Positions 22,877-35,671 of a stretch of 64,000 nucleotides of DNA are shown here, piece by piece (the first letter of the stretch is position 1; each line of letters opens with the position of its first letter). Source of the DNA: Laccaria trichodermophora (lineage: Eukaryota; Basidiomycota; Agaricomycetes; Agaricales; Hydnangiaceae); the NCBI GenBank assembly GCA_018417955.1, contig JACTVC010000019.1:1054001-1118000 (forward strand), written 5' to 3'. A program made the position numbers and the translations under genes. The notes beneath the pieces were generated by a model. The model worked only from the letters and a program-made list of their open reading frames with translations. It did no database searches and had not been told where the DNA came from.

Positions 22877-23644
22877 ACGCCCGAGATTGCATTATTAATA
22901 TTGTACCCATACAACTGAATACAATGATCACTCACTAAAATGTAAGGCCCGAACGGACTCCGGAGTGTTGCGGCAGATATGGATTCTTTTGATAAATATG
23001 GAGTGTTGCTCTAAAGAGCCGTCCCCCGGCTCCGTATGAAACAACCAGGGAAGGTTTTCTTCCCCAATTTTCGGAACACATCCGACAGGGTGAGCCCACA
23101 AGCTCTTTTGAAGGCGTGAGTCCTCCGTTGTGGATATTGCGCGCGGGAGTGAAGAGAAAGTAATAAAGTTCAACGTTCTCCTGTTGATGACGAAGACTTT
23201 GGAGCGACGACTTCTTTGGGTATGGACTCTACTGCCTGCAGGAGTCCAGGAATAATCATGGGGCTGATTTGCGATCATGGCATCCCTGCATTTCCCCAGA
23301 TCCGTGCTAGCTGAATTTGATGTAGGGCCGCGCATGCAGGGCTTGGCGTAAAGATTCGCACGCGATGGTCTTACCTGACACCCCCTTTATATTGGAATGG
23401 CTCGACTCTTGGTCTCTTCCAAGTGAGTGGGTCGGGAAATTACTTCGAATGTTCAAGGAAAGTCTCTCTTCTTTATAGTGGAGCGAAAAGTGCGAGTGCC
23501 TTGACAGCTGACTGCGAAAAACAGGTGACTGTGTGGTGATCGACCCTTGTCGGTATGTCCATCACCTCCGCGTCCTTATAATCTGAGGTGCTCACATGTC
23601 CCCAGCTATCCTGTCACATTCTCTTTCTGGCGACCGGGGTTTGC
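22877..23644. other. Gene-poor stretch right of the transposon, with one unrecognised ORF
   Basis: Contains an open frame on the minus strand at 22928-23335 (135 codons, MRGPTSNSASTDLGKCRD at the start) that resembles no family I know and has no clear intron signals. It may be chance. The right part probably holds the promoter of the gene starting at 23645. Confidence 0.35.
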
Positions 23645-25961
23645 ATGGCCACTGCCTCCATGCGTCCGTTTGGTCAGCGCTTGTTCAGCGACGAAATAGT
23701 TAGCTTAAGGTCCTTTCGTGTCAAGGGACTTCCATCGCCACCCCCTTCTCTCAAGGCGTCATCTCTCAAATTGGGCAAATCTCAGCCCTTTGCCACCATC
23801 CTTCGCTCAAAACGCTTCAATACCGCTACATTTCAAGACATATCTAACGAATTCGAGGACGCGAAAAGGGCGACAGACATGGGCTCTCCTCCGAGGTCGG
23901 TCCGCCTTCCACTCTCTGTGAACACACACTCTCATAGGGTTTCCTACGCCAGTGCGCTAGAGAGCACCCAGAATCCAGTCAAAATTACTGCATCTGAGGT
24001 ACAAGCAGAGTGAGCTCGCTTTGTCTCAAATAATTCTAGTTCTCTTCTCAACATCTAATCGTAGCCAGAATCTGGCTGAGCGACCCCGTACAAAATCGCG
24101 GCTTGTGCGGCTCCTCACGAGCAAGTTTTCCACTCGTTCATCCTCTAAATCTCCACCCGCTCAACGCCCATCCAATCGGGTTCCGGTCGTGACAAGTGTT
24201 CATGCCAAACGACAACGAGATGCAGCCCTCCGCGAACGAGGGTTGCTGCCTCCGCTAGAGCCTAGTAAGGATCTTAGCCAACAGGAGAGGGAACAAGACA
24301 AACGCATTCCTATAGTCCCTTTGGAGCGAGTGGAGCCTGGATCGCAGTCTGATGATCCTGAGGTAGTAATTTCGGCGGCCGATCTCGTCAAGCAAGAATG
24401 GGAAGCAAAGAATCAGGACGTGGAGTCATCACAACGAGAGCGGTTACAGAACTTCAGGTTTGGTGTAACCCCATCGTCATCCTCCGTTGAGGAAACAGCT
24501 CCAACATCAGCTACTGTCACACCTGTGGGCGAAGCCCCCAATGCGGCCGGAATTCCGGAAGAGTCAGAGAACTCCCAACCCTCCCAAGCTGCCTTCTCTG
24601 AAGTCTCCAGTGCGGCCGACGTATCGAGAGACTCAGAGAGCTCTCAGCCATCCCAAACCACCGTCTCTGTATCCTCCAATGCGGCCAACGTATTGAGAGA
24701 ATCGGAGAGCTCTCAGCCCTCCGGAACTCCTGTCCTCAAATCCCTCAATGCGGTGAAAGACTCAGATAATTCTCAGCTTTCCCGAACTACTGTCGCTGAA
24801 TCTTCCAATGCGACAGACGTATCGAAAGAAGCAGAGAGCGCCCTCTCCTCCCAAATCTCCCTCTTTGAATCTATGTCATTGTCTCTGAAAGCTTTGGCAA
24901 TGATTACACCTATTCCAGAGGTACCATCCGAAATAGGAGAATATGTATATCCGCCGCTGTCTCCTTCTCCTGCACCTTCAGACGACTCTTTGAAGTCACA
25001 TCTCTCTCCTACTTCCGCGCTTTTATCGTCATCAGTTTCTGTGGAGTCAATTGCCAGCCCGAGTGGCGCATCTACTCTAAGACCAATTCATACACCAGCG
25101 ACGACAGCTTCGCCAACTCCGCGGACGCCAGCTCTTTCTCTCACGCCGCCGGCGATATTAACAACGCATTCAGACTCGTTGCCCAATGAGACACCAAGTT
25201 GTCACGTCCGGATTGATTCTTTCCCATTGGAAGAGTCCTTTTCTTCGGTTATGACTCCATCGCTAGATGGTACTTCACATACGACGAATTCTACGACGTC
25301 AGAATCTATGGGAAGCATAGAGAATGGAAAATTTGGAAATCTGCAAGTGAAGACGGTCGACCAGGGTCATAATATTCCGGTCATCATTGAGAGCCCAATC
25401 GAAGAAACTTTTTCGAATGGGTTTGTTGCGGAAACGATATTGGAGGAATTGACGGAAGAAGAGGTGCTCGTCTCTTCACCACGGACACAGCGAAGAGGCT
25501 TGACCGACCCCACGCACGTTAAACCAGACCGTCGAAAGTCTCTGAACCCTTTCAAGCGCACTGCGGTAGAAATTGACAATTCTGACAAGGCGTCGGTGTC
25601 AAAACGATCAGTCACGTCATCGCTTTCTAGCATGCGTCGGTCGGTCGTCGGCACTTTAACGAGAAAGGCAAACCTCGAAATCAGTGTCAACGGCTTGAAG
25701 GGGTACAACGCGTCCCACCTTCCTCCCTCGCCGAGGTCACCGGTGCCGACTAGTCCACGTTCACCAGTACCGACCAGTCCACGTTCACCGAGTTTCCTCA
25801 ATCGCTCTCGGTCTCCACCACCGACCAGTCCAACTTCTCCAACGATCCAGCGCCGGGCTGTGGCGCCCATCATGTACAATCGTGGCAGCATCTTGCTTGA
25901 GACTTGCAACATCGAGGACGAAGAATCAAGGCGAATGACTGAGCTTGCGTTCTTGGGATAG
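23645..25961 (+). CDS. Large Ser/Thr/Pro-rich disordered protein
   Basis: Exon 1 from 23645 (MATASMRPFGQRLFSDEIVS) runs to about 24010. A short intron (about 24011-24063) leads into a single large exon ending at 25961, about 750 residues in all. No folded domain is recognised. A degenerate tandem repeat of about 30-35 residues occupies 24540-24850, each copy containing a variant of ESSQPSQTTV followed by SSNAA. Near the C-terminus is a short exact repeat (SPRSPVPTSPRSPVPTSPRS, about 25730-25790) rich in SP/TP sites. The composition suggests a phosphorylated scaffold or regulator, but that is only inference. A shorter start at MRPFGQ is possible. Confidence 0.7.
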
Positions 25962-26461
25962 GACCCTTGTTTTTTTCTTTCTTATCACTCTTTCATGAGA
26001 CTTTATACCTCGATGTCCTTTTAAGGGACATTTCTGATGAACTCAAACCCCGCGCCCTCCAATCACCCCTCCTCATCACGCTCATTCATGCATTTCAAAC
26101 AAATTGGGAGTCATTTAGTAATGGCATAGTCAGCTCTTTTCATTGGTTTTCTCCGTCGCTAACGCACTGTATCTCTAATAACATGTACACTCTTACGGCG
26201 ATACCTTACTAGCCCAAAATATATTCTTGCGATTGGGTGAGACATGAGATTATTGTTGCTATATTTAGACTTCCCCAGATCATGTGGTTATGCGGCTCCG
26301 TGCCTCGAGGCTGGCCGAGGTTAATACTTACGGATAGTGGCCACGTGACTTGATTCGAAATACTTACGACAGTGACGATATATAAAGCAAGGAATGTAGA
26401 TTGATCTCCCTTCCTTTCTTTATCCCACCATCTCAGTAATTTGTTTCATTTTCCTCGTTAA
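25962..26461 (+). promoter_or_regulatory. Intergenic region with TATA box upstream of 26462
   Basis: No gene is supported in these 500 bases. TATATAAAG at 26379-26387 lies 75-83 bp before the ATG at 26462, in a good position for a core promoter. A CACGTG lies nearby at about 26342. The left half is the 3' region of the preceding gene. Confidence 0.5.
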
Positions 26462-27240
26462 ATGGCTTCAAACCCTGATAAGTCTTCAAACAACGTTCAG
26501 CACTCTGACCCAATTCCAATCTCTTCTTCACGGGCCAGAGCACGTTCAGTCTCAGTTTCTTCTTCCTCCTCAGGTTCGGCTAGCTCTACCTTCGATCTCT
26601 CCACACCGCCCTCTGGTTCTCTAGGTTCCCAGCGGATCTCCATTCCCCAGACTTCGCCTTCAAGTTCTCCCATTCTTTCCTATTTTCTCGCCCAGTCCCC
26701 TACCAAGACACCATCCTCGGCGACTTTCCCTTTCAAACGCAAATTTGGAACTGCCCCCGTGTTTGAAGGTACGCCTTATTTGGCATATATGATCATTGAT
26801 ATGAAGTTTATATTGTATTAGCAGACGAAGAAACGGAAAAGGAGATACCGGTCGCCACGCACGCACGCAGAGCAAGTGCGACAGTCGCAAATCGCTTCTC
26901 TCAGCCGCAAACCATGCTCCCTGACTCTCATCAGGAACGAGGTACCGGTCTTTTACGAAGGCTCTCGTTGAGCAGTGCTGCCTTCGCCAAGGTGAGTCTC
27001 ATCTGCCCTAATTATGAGACAAAAGCAGAATTCATCGTTACGTTCCGACAGCCGCAGTTTGACTCCAATTCTCCCCCGAGCCCTCCTCCTAACACAGCTG
27101 TAAGCCCCACGGCCAGAAGCGCTCCCTTCACCTCCAAGCCTCGTCGTTCGGCTACCGTCGCTGAGGGTGCCAAGCCGCGACGAGCACCTTCTCCTATGGG
27201 AGAGCGGATTCTTAAAGGCCATTTCGATGGCTTTAATTGA
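26462..27240 (+). CDS. Small Ser-rich protein of unknown function
   Basis: Three exons: 26462 to about 26768, about 26822-26993 and about 27049-27240. The protein, about 220 residues, is dominated by Ser/Pro/Arg. It begins MASNPDKSSNNVQHSDPIPI and has a Ser run (SVSVSSSSSGSASS). It continues with ILSYFLAQSPTKTPSSATFP, the segment ARRASATVANRFSQ and RRLSLSSAAFAK. It ends GERILKGHFDGF. RRxS/RRAS sites could be phosphorylated by basophilic kinases. The short basic motifs suggest a regulatory protein, not an enzyme. I do not recognise the family. Confidence 0.65.
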
Positions 27241-27822
27241 ATCTTTGCCCTAGGCTTATCTTTATCCGTCCACTCCTTTTCCTACCCTATCCGCTCTCCC
27301 AACTGTCCTTCCTTCGCAGCATGATACCCGCAACCGTCTGCGAGGTGTATTTCCACAACATATTGCGACCAGGACAACTAGTTATGGCATTCCACTTTAT
27401 ATAGCGTGGACCTTTCTCTCCTGGGTCGTTGCAGTCTCATCGTTGTACTATTTGTTCACATTTTCAGATCTTACTTCCAACTCTCATCTCTCTTGTCGTG
27501 TTCCAATCTCGGCCACCTCCAGATCGTCATTCTTTTGAAACGCATCTCCTCTTGTGATATGGTGTGACAAAGAAACTATCACGTACGTTCGCACGTCATT
27601 AACATGCTCATGTAGATTGTTGATGTGCTTATATGTCTCTAGGCCATTTTGCAAGCCGCTATTGAGATTGATTGTTCTCTCCCTCTGAATCTTTCCTTCC
27701 GTTTCCGTCTTCGCTATTATTTCCGAAGCGACCAACGTGTACTTTGTATATTGAGGTATATGTACCGATAAATGTGTAGTTGAAAATGCCATGAAGAAAA
27801 TACTGTATACGTATGAGCTTTC
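27241..27822. other. Convergent 3' regions, no gene seen
   Basis: The stretch between the Ser-rich gene and CTF8 is pyrimidine-rich on the + strand. A minus-strand open frame at 27484-27792 has no family features and lies downstream of CTF8; it is taken as non-coding. Confidence 0.4.
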
Positions 27823-28309
27823 TCAACTGATATTTACCGGCATCGGGCGTTTGGAGAAAATTATCTTCTTTTTAACAACTGCCATCACAGACCAGGCTGG
27901 GCTACGCTGTTCTTCTTTCTCAAAGTCTCCATCCATCACATCTTCTTTTGAGTCGACATCAACGGGGCTCCGTGCGGAGCTGCGGTGGAGTATTGCGAGG
28001 GGTTTTGGGAGCGGAACGATCTTCCCTTCTAGAAGGTGGTGGCCGATGAGGAGAGTAGGTTTGTTCTGAGGGTCCAGTCAGCTCTGGAGCGATGTAAGGA
28101 GAAAGAGGGGGTAATTCTATGAATACCGTGATTTCATCAATCTTTAATGTCCCCACTAGTTTGCCGTTTCTTTCTTTAGGATGATTAGACTCAACCTCGA
28201 GGGTGCCTTGGAGTTCGACGAGGACAATCTCATCGTGTGATATCTTCGCTAGGCCCGGCGGTAGTTTTGGCTCAGATGAAGAATGAGCAATCGTGATGGG
28301 GATGAGCAT
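27823..28309 (-). CDS. CTF8: CTF8, subunit of the alternative clamp loader
   Basis: Two exons, 28309-28127 and 28065-27823, join through a 60-bp GT-AG intron to 141 aa, about the size of yeast Ctf8. Recognisable blocks are KISHDEIVLVELQGTLEVE, GKLVGTLKIDE and PTLLIGHHLLEGKIVPLPKP, the conserved core of the family. The tail reads VMAVVKKKIIFSKRPMP. Ctf8 with Dcc1 and Ctf18-RFC loads PCNA at replication forks and is needed for sister chromatid cohesion. It is transcribed in the same direction as ATG15, whose stop lies 184 bp upstream. Confidence 0.93.
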
Positions 28310-28492
28310 GAAAGTTACACGAAAGTATCGTTATCACGTTCACATGACACAGGTTCGTTATCGGCCTGGTGTTGTAGCCAAACAAAATCGAAAGACTGCA
28401 GTTCTGTCTAACCGTTCTTCATGAATATTATATCAATAAGCCCATTAATCTAAAGACCGACAGAGGAATCAAGACAACCCTAGCACCACACA

Positions 28493-30072
28493 TCATGTTT
28501 TTGGATAGTTGCCAAAATCCCAACTAAAACACTCCTAAGCCAAAAATTAAGCAACCTATAATGGGTGCATGGGGAACGTAATCGAGACTCACCAAACAGT
28601 CGAGCTCGACCGTGGCTTCTGGGACCTCTCTACCAACCTCCACGCTGGCAGGCCAAGGATCCGACAAGAGCCTCTCTATGACACTTACAATTCCGTGAGT
28701 GCGTATATCGACCACCCACGACGCATTGTTGACTGTGTCATATACGATTGATTTTCCAAGGTGACATCTAACAGGACTGAGTTGATAAACCTGATGGGGG
28801 GAAGGAAACGAACCGTGTTTCCATAGCGTATCCGCCCAACGCACAAGAGGATAGCACTCCGTTACAGGTTCCCATTGCGATAGGATCGGCTGTGTGGTAA
28901 ACATGTGTGATGTGGTGGGTAGACGGCTGGAATTTCGAGGTCAATACACAAAAATGGGACTCGGGAAAACAAAGAACTTACAGGGGACGGAAGATGTAAG
29001 CGTGTTGATGCCAGTCTCTCTCCAGGAGATTCAAATGTTACAACGGGTGCGCCAAAGGTTGCGCCAAGAAGGCTCGCCAGAGCTCCTCCAAGAGAGTGGC
29101 CAATAATCCATATGTTGGATTCCGGACTAATGTAAAACCAACCTGAGTCAAGTGGCGAACGTCGAGTGAAGAGACACCTACTACATATATGTGATATTAT
29201 TATACAGGTCCTGAGATAGAGAACGTCAGAAGCGAGTTATGAGCTAGAGTGATCCAACCCACTGTACCAAGCGGATAGAACAAGCTGTCTTCAATAAGTG
29301 AGCGTTCCAAGCAATCCTGATCGCATTTCCATCCTCCACGATAGCACCCACAAACTGTGGTCCATGTCCAATCTATCCGCGCACAGCAGCAGCTAAATAA
29401 AAGATTATCGTTCAACTTGTCCTTTTTGGCGGTTGGTCCTGCCCCTCCAAACACACTCGCAGACGTTCCTTTGATGGAGAGAACTACCGTGCTGTTATCC
29501 TCAGTCGCAAACACATGTCCACGAAACCCATCAGCGTCGGGCTCCCATCCAAATGAGTAGGACTGGGGAAGTGACAGTTAAAACCTACACGTTCAGGTGA
29601 AAAATGTCGGAGAGCCACGAACAGTATTCCAACCCTCATTCAAATCGTACCAAGCAGGATCATCTGGATCCACATACGCGTTGTTCGTCATCTTCGCGAG
29701 GTGCAGGAGAACTTCGCGGCTCTCCATGTCAGGTCCGAGAACCTCCTCTTCCTCCCAATCTAGCCATTCGTTCTCTCCAAACCGCAAAGCGCGTGTGCGT
29801 GCTCGAGCAAATGCGGAGAATGACGATGGTCGATGGGTCGTTATCGGTCGCGTGCGAATTGAATATGAGCCGTTCGAATAACCCTGAACAGTCTGTAGCT
29901 TGTCCGGAGATACGTCCGCGAAGATGATACGAGAAGAGTTTGAAGCGACTGCGTGAAGATGTCGCAGTTCGAAATTCAAGGTAGGACGAGTTTCTTGCGC
30001 AGGTTGCCACGTTTTGCGCGTGAACAGGTTAACAAGAGGGACGAGCAACGCCGCCAATGCCGTCGGGAGCAT
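28493..30072 (-). CDS. ATG15: Autophagy-related phospholipase ATG15
   Basis: The N-terminal hydrophobic segment ([16 protein letters not shown]) is the signal anchor expected of this vacuole-delivered lipase. The 5' exon has [20 protein letters not shown] and joins at about 29593 to [20 protein letters not shown]. Then follow [12 protein letters not shown], the Cys-rich [19 protein letters not shown] and DLYNNITYM. The nucleophile motif [15 protein letters not shown] lies near 29090. The last blocks are [20 protein letters not shown] and a short final exon ending WDFGNYPKT at 28493. ATG15 degrades membranes of autophagic bodies and MVB vesicles in the vacuole lumen. The start is uncertain. 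No ATG precedes the in-frame Met at 30072 in the same exon, and an upstream exon may exist because a TTAG acceptor lies just before it. Confidence 0.93.
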
Positions 30073-30334
30073 CAGGCATAACAAAAGGAGCAGTGGGAAC
30101 TAATTCAAACGGAATGTGAAGGGAAGGAGCTACGGATCACTTGTTATTTGTTTGTAATTTGAATGACATTCAAACCCGCCAAAACGATAAACTGCTTATT
30201 GTACAAGTCGCTGACGGACTTCTCAAGTATATCTAGAAGAAGTGCTATGAGGGGGGAATGAGAGTGGAAACTTGATTGATGCTGATTAACTATGGGGATG
30301 TAAGGTATTGCAATTTGATCAATATTTATGCCGA

Positions 30335-33076
30335 TTAAGAAAGGTTCAAAGTCTCCATTGCAAGGAAGAGAGGGTCCGTCGGTGGGAGGTTTGTCGTGGA
30401 CTGAGCAGTCTCTCCGCTAATTCCACTGACGCCAGCACCGAAGAAGACTTCGGGACTCGTGCAAGCAGCCACTGCTCGTCGCATGTGACTAGTTAAAAAC
30501 GAGAGACCGACTTGATAGGCAGCTGCATGAAAGGTTATCAGTCGTATGTTCCGCAGAAGAAAAAGAGAACAACGGACAATTCATCCACCCGAAACCCTCA
30601 CGTGGCACCATCTTAAAGTCGATGCCTTGGTTACCGTACTCAGCGTCCACGAGATGGGAGAGTTTGACTGCATCAAACTATGTTTATGCGATAAGGATTG
30701 AAATCACCAATCATTCACAGACACCTACCTTCTCTGGCACAACTCCATTAAAGTCAACGAATGCGGTGGTCATCCTGTTGACAGGGTGATAGATCAGCCG
30801 TAGTAGGGAAGAAAATAATAACACGAACATGTAGAGGAATCGATAAGCCAAACGCTGGGCCTCGTCCAGGTAACCATAACGCTCCAATCCTACCCAAGTC
30901 ATAATTTGGTGTGGAGGCCTATTTCATTGCCAATCAGAGGCGCTTTGCAAAAAGTACTATAAGAGACCAACCAGGCATATGGGTAATCCCATTGTCGATT
31001 GGGACGGTCAAGGGAGATCTTGCCACGCGATTCCTCCGTCCCTGACACCAGCCCTCCCAAAACTTCAAACTTCTTTAACGATCGAGTCCTAAGAGCAGCA
31101 TATCGAAACATCAGGCCAATGTCGGAAACATAAAAGAGAACATACACAAGTTTCCAGCACTGTTCTTCACTCGCACATCCTGCCCACAGTGCCCAGAACG
31201 CGGTTACACTCTCATACAAGATCTGCTGCTCAGCGACAGTGTCGTAGTCGAAGTAGAGGCCCTTGTTCTCGTTCCACAGATACTTGTCAATTATCTGCTT
31301 CCTAAACTCTGCCCTCTCAAACCACTCATCACTTGTTTGCGGCCTGGACCTTGACCGCTCTCGATGAGGATTCGCGTAAGACTCGACCGAGGGCGGGAAC
31401 GGGGCCAGTGGGAAGTCTTCATCCAACTCCAGCTCATCGTCAAAGACCTCACGAATGGCGGTGCCTATATCCACCTCGTATTTGTAGAGCAAGCATTGGA
31501 GGTCGATGGTTCCCAGATTAGCGCAGCGCTTCTCAAACCTGTAAGTCGTGTCGTGACCTGACTCCCGGACGGATCGGTCGTGCAAAAAGTATTCATCGAG
31601 ACCTGGCTCTTTCAAGATACCATCGTTGTACTTTTCGCTAAATTCTAGAACGGAAAGGCCATGTTTAGCGGCGTATGGTTCAAGAATGTGTGTGAAATGA
31701 GTAGCCTCGGTTTCAGGAGGGATGCCCAAACCGTCCGGTCGGTAGCGGGACAAACCAGTCTTTGGATCCATGCGAGGTTCCGCTACCCAAATGGTGTGGT
31801 ACTCTTTGATCGCAGCTTGTATAGCACGCTTCAGCCACTCGCGGTTCGAGGAAAGATCTGAACGGTCAAGTTGGTTATAAATTTGAAGTGCCATATCCGT
31901 CAGGAAGGGAGGCTGGGTCCTGCAGAGGTAGTAGCTCCGACTTCCGTTCAGGATCTTGCCGTAGTGTTTGATCTCGAAAATGAAGTGCTCCACCATGCCC
32001 TTGGCCATGCTTACTTGGCCGTCGACGAGAAGCCCAAGAGCGATGAAGTAAGAATCCCAGTTGTAGAGCTAACCAGGATATGAGCACTTGGTAATGATAA
32101 GAGATTGACGCGAACCTCATTAAAACGAGCACCTGGAACAATGAATGGGATGCCCTTCAGTGTTTTCCCTCCTTTTCCGTCGTCCACTTCATTCATAGCC
32201 AAAGCCAGAATTCCCGGCTTCGAGTTCAGGCTTTTTACGAAGAGGGGATCGTCGGGCTTCTCTGGCAGAACCTGGACGTCGAGGTTCATATGAGGCTTGT
32301 CCTTTGCGACTTGGCGATAGTATTCAGCCATAGCCGGCTCGCCATGTGGCACATATATCCTCGGATTTACACGTCCCGTTCGATTCTTGGGATCGGCGGT
32401 AATAATTTCAAGGCCTTCGCCATCGATGCGCCTAGTCAAAGAGTGCCAAAACGAATGCTTGATCATACGAGATAGACGATCCACAGGATTTTCTGTCAAA
32501 CGCGCCTCGTCGAGGACAATGCGCTTCCTGTTATGATCGCGGGCGAGGGCCAGCTCTTGCAACAGGTTTGATAGCATATAAGTACCCTATAGATTATTAG
32601 CAAACGCAAGCAAAGGCTATTCAAAAGCCACCAACTCTAATATCGAAGGTCTTGAAGCCATTGCTAGTTGCTGTCCCAAGGGCCATCATCTTTGGCCCAG
32701 CGTCTGTAACGCTTATCTGGAAGTCACCATCTGTGTCTTCCTGTTCGAGCACCACACGAATAGTCTCCTCGACATCTATGAGGAAGCGACGTGGGGCTGT
32801 AACACTCTTCTCATCATGGGACATACGACGTGGCCGTAGATGCCAGTCTTCTTGGAAAGCTGGCAATTTTTTGGGGTTGTAACCATGAAGGTAGGACTTT
32901 GACGGCGTCGTGAGTTACAGGCGTATTGAAAAGGAAGTCCTTACGTGGCTGTAGGTTCGAGAACGCGTATGTGCCTCGCTTCCACCGTAATACGCAGAAG
33001 CATCGACGTTGACCGCTCTGTGGGGTTGTTCGTCGATGAAAGTAACTGTCGCGGGATGGACGACGGCTGGGGCCAT
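30335..33076 (-). CDS. NTH1: Neutral trehalase (GH37)
   Basis: About nine exons from the ATG at 33076 ([19 protein letters not shown]). The N-terminal regulatory region has a protein kinase A-type site RRMSHDE near 32825. It is followed by the calcium-binding trehalase domain ([19 protein letters not shown] near 32725). The catalytic domain carries [28 protein letters not shown] and [12 protein letters not shown]. Later blocks are [10 protein letters not shown] near 30985 and [19 protein letters not shown]. The last exon ends [13 protein letters not shown] with the stop at 30335. The enzyme hydrolyses cytosolic trehalose to glucose. In yeast it is activated by PKA phosphorylation and 14-3-3 binding, and the conserved N-terminal sites suggest the same here (inference). 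Confidence 0.95.
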
Positions 33077-33573
33077 ATTGTATTAGATCAGGGAAAGTAG
33101 AAAGGATCGGCAGGAAGAGCAAGAAAGAGACGCTGGAGAAATTGGAGAGAAATATGGGGTCGAGTCAAATTGCGCGTCTACGGGTCTAGAGTTCAGGTTC
33201 GAACAAGTCCCACGGGTCCTGGCTTGCTCGCCGCTTGTGATGATGGGGAGATGATTGGCGTGAGATGATAAATTGCGGACTGGTTGATTTTGTCGACAAG
33301 AAACCGCGTGAGGAAGAGCAAACGCTTGAGCAAATGTTGAGCAAATGATATGATGAGACGATCGCGGAAATCTTGTGGCGTTCGAGTGGCTTTTATACCT
33401 GGCGCCAGATGACGGAGATAGGACTTGATAGCACTCTTATTACTTGCCAGAAAATAAGAAACCCTCAACGAATTGGCGAGATTCTGACTCTGAGGCAAGG
33501 CTGAGGATTTCTAAATTAGGACTCGGACCGCGTTGCTCAAAGACGTAAATAACATTGTTCTCAGTTCACAACT

Positions 33574-35515
33574 ATGGCCTTTGCCACAACGTGGGTCGTC
33601 TTTTCACAAAAACTCGTTTTAATTTTTTTGAAGAGTACTCTAGGTCTTCTGCTTTCGCCTCTAAACCAGCAGGCGGTTCCATCTTTGGGAATCAACAGCC
33701 TCAACAGCAACAGCAGCCTTCAACCTCAACCTTTGGACTCGGAAATGCACCACCCCTAGGGCAAGGCCAACAACAACCATCGGCCTTCGGATCGTTTGCG
33801 CAGAATCAACAAAATCCTCAACCGGCAGCCGGAGGTGGAGGCCTGTTTGGACAACCCTCCCAGCAGCAGCAACCCCAACAGCAGACTGGGGGTCTATTCG
33901 GCCAGCCTTCGCAGCAGCAACAACAGCAGCCTTCTGGGGGGTTATTTGGCCAGTCTTCGCAGCAACAGCAGCCTTCGGGAGGCTTATTCGGCCAACCTTC
34001 TCAGCAACAGCAGCCTTCTGGGAGTCTGTTTGGCCAGTCATCTCAGCAGCAACCTGCCGGTGGTTTGTTCGGTCAAAATCCTCAACAACAACAACAACAA
34101 TCTGCAGGAGGTTTGTTCGGTCAGAATCCTCAACCTCAACCTCAACAATCTGCAGGAGGCTTGTTCGGCCAGTCCACTCAGCAACAACAGCAACAGGGTG
34201 CAACGGGAGGAGGTCTATTTGGCTCGACAACTACACAACAGCCTCAACAGAATGTGTTTTCTGGGTTTGGCGGAAATACATCGGGACAACAGCAGCAAGG
34301 AGGGCTTTTTGGAGGAGGAACCACGAATCCCCTCCAGACTCAGCCCACTCTACAAACTGGTGCATTTGGTGGTGGCTTCGGCTCAACAAGCAGCAATCCG
34401 TTATTTGGAAACAAAACTCAGCCCCAGCAGCAACAACAGTACGCTTCTTGAAATGTTTTGTTTTCTCTTTATTCACCCCTTTGCACGTTAGGTTTGCGTA
34501 AGTTGAAAACTTGACAAGCATTGTCATTGATATTTACCAATGTTTCAGCTCTCAAAATACTTTGCAGCCCACTGGACCTCTTTTCACGAAATCCACCAAA
34601 TTCAACGACCTTCCTGAAAACGTGAAGCAAATATTGGAAAGCATTGAGTAGGTATGCGTAGCCGTCATTGTTTACATCTTGTCTAACCTCGCTTCAGAAC
34701 TCATATCCAAGGTCGGGTACAGATAAGTAAAGACCTACATCAACGCAAGTTAGGTGAGGAGCCTACAAAAGGACAAGAACAAATTCGCACCATACACAAG
34801 GTTCTCAACCTTCAATCTTCTTTCGAGTCTCAAAAATGAAAGTTGTATTAGGATCTCATAAATATTGCAACGACGATACGGAACGACTTGCACCACACTC
34901 AAGATCTGAAAGCCAAGGTGGATCAAGCAGTGGAAGACACCATAATCGCAATACGCATTATCGATGGGTTTAAGAATCCACAGAGCGGCACTACTTATCT
35001 GAAGGACCATGCTCGGTATCCCCTCGAGTGAGCACGAGATCCCGAGGTCTGACGTTTTCCATATTTACCGAGGTTTTCAGATTCTTCACTCGCGTCACCA
35101 ACCAAATGCGGGAGAGGCTGACTTGGTACAAGACAACCATCGAGGTGCGAACCTTTTTTCCCCTACTACTACCCGCCTGAACGCTACTCGTAATAGCAAA
35201 TTGAAAGGAAACTTACGTCGTCCGCGAATCAAGCTCAAACACCGCAAGGTTGGTTCGGATACCTTGACTTATATCAGCCTGCCTTTGACTCTTGTTGGAA
35301 CAGGCATTGTGGCTACTCTTCAAGCACAACACGCGACCTTCCTAGCCCTTGCAAGCAAAACGGCGGCTGTTGACGCTGAACTACAGAAGGTCAAGGCGTT
35401 GTACACCCAACTTTGGCGAGCAAAGACTGGGAGCGTCAGAGATCCCTTTGCTGGCTATGATAAACTTGTTGACAGCAATTCTGACCTGGGTATGGGAAGT
35501 TTGCATGTTCGATAG
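33574..35515 (+). CDS. NUP49: GLFG-repeat nucleoporin, NUP49/NUP58 type
   Basis: A 17-base first exon (MAFAT) and a 53-bp intron (33591-33643) lead into SSAFASKPAGGSIFGNQQ. The next about 250 residues hold nine GLFG units and one SLFG separated by Gln-rich spacers (33840-34330), plus further FG dipeptides. This is the natively unfolded pore-lining region. The C-terminal half is coiled coil. It opens FTKSTKFNDLPENVKQILES and continues with HIQGRVQISKDLHQRK and DFTRVTNQMRERLTWYK-like heptads, ending DPFAGYDKLVDSNSDLGMGS. That half matches the NUP49/NUP58 family, which forms the central channel with NSP1 and NUP57. The Gln-rich spacers are encoded by CAA/CAG runs. Confidence 0.88.
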
Positions 35516-35671
35516 TAGCTACATGTCTTCTGCTGTTTGTTTCGAACAAATAGAGATCACTTTCCTCAAGCTCGCCATTCGTCTATCTTCGGTCTTACTT
35601 GCTTTAGACTGCTATCGTTCCTATACTAGATCTCGTCTGCAGAACTGGATTCAACCTTGAGCATCATTAAC

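Noticed and set aside
33661..34230. 189-codon minus-strand open frame
   Set aside because: It is the antisense shadow of the repetitive GLFG/Gln region of the nucleoporin gene and has the same repeat periodicity.
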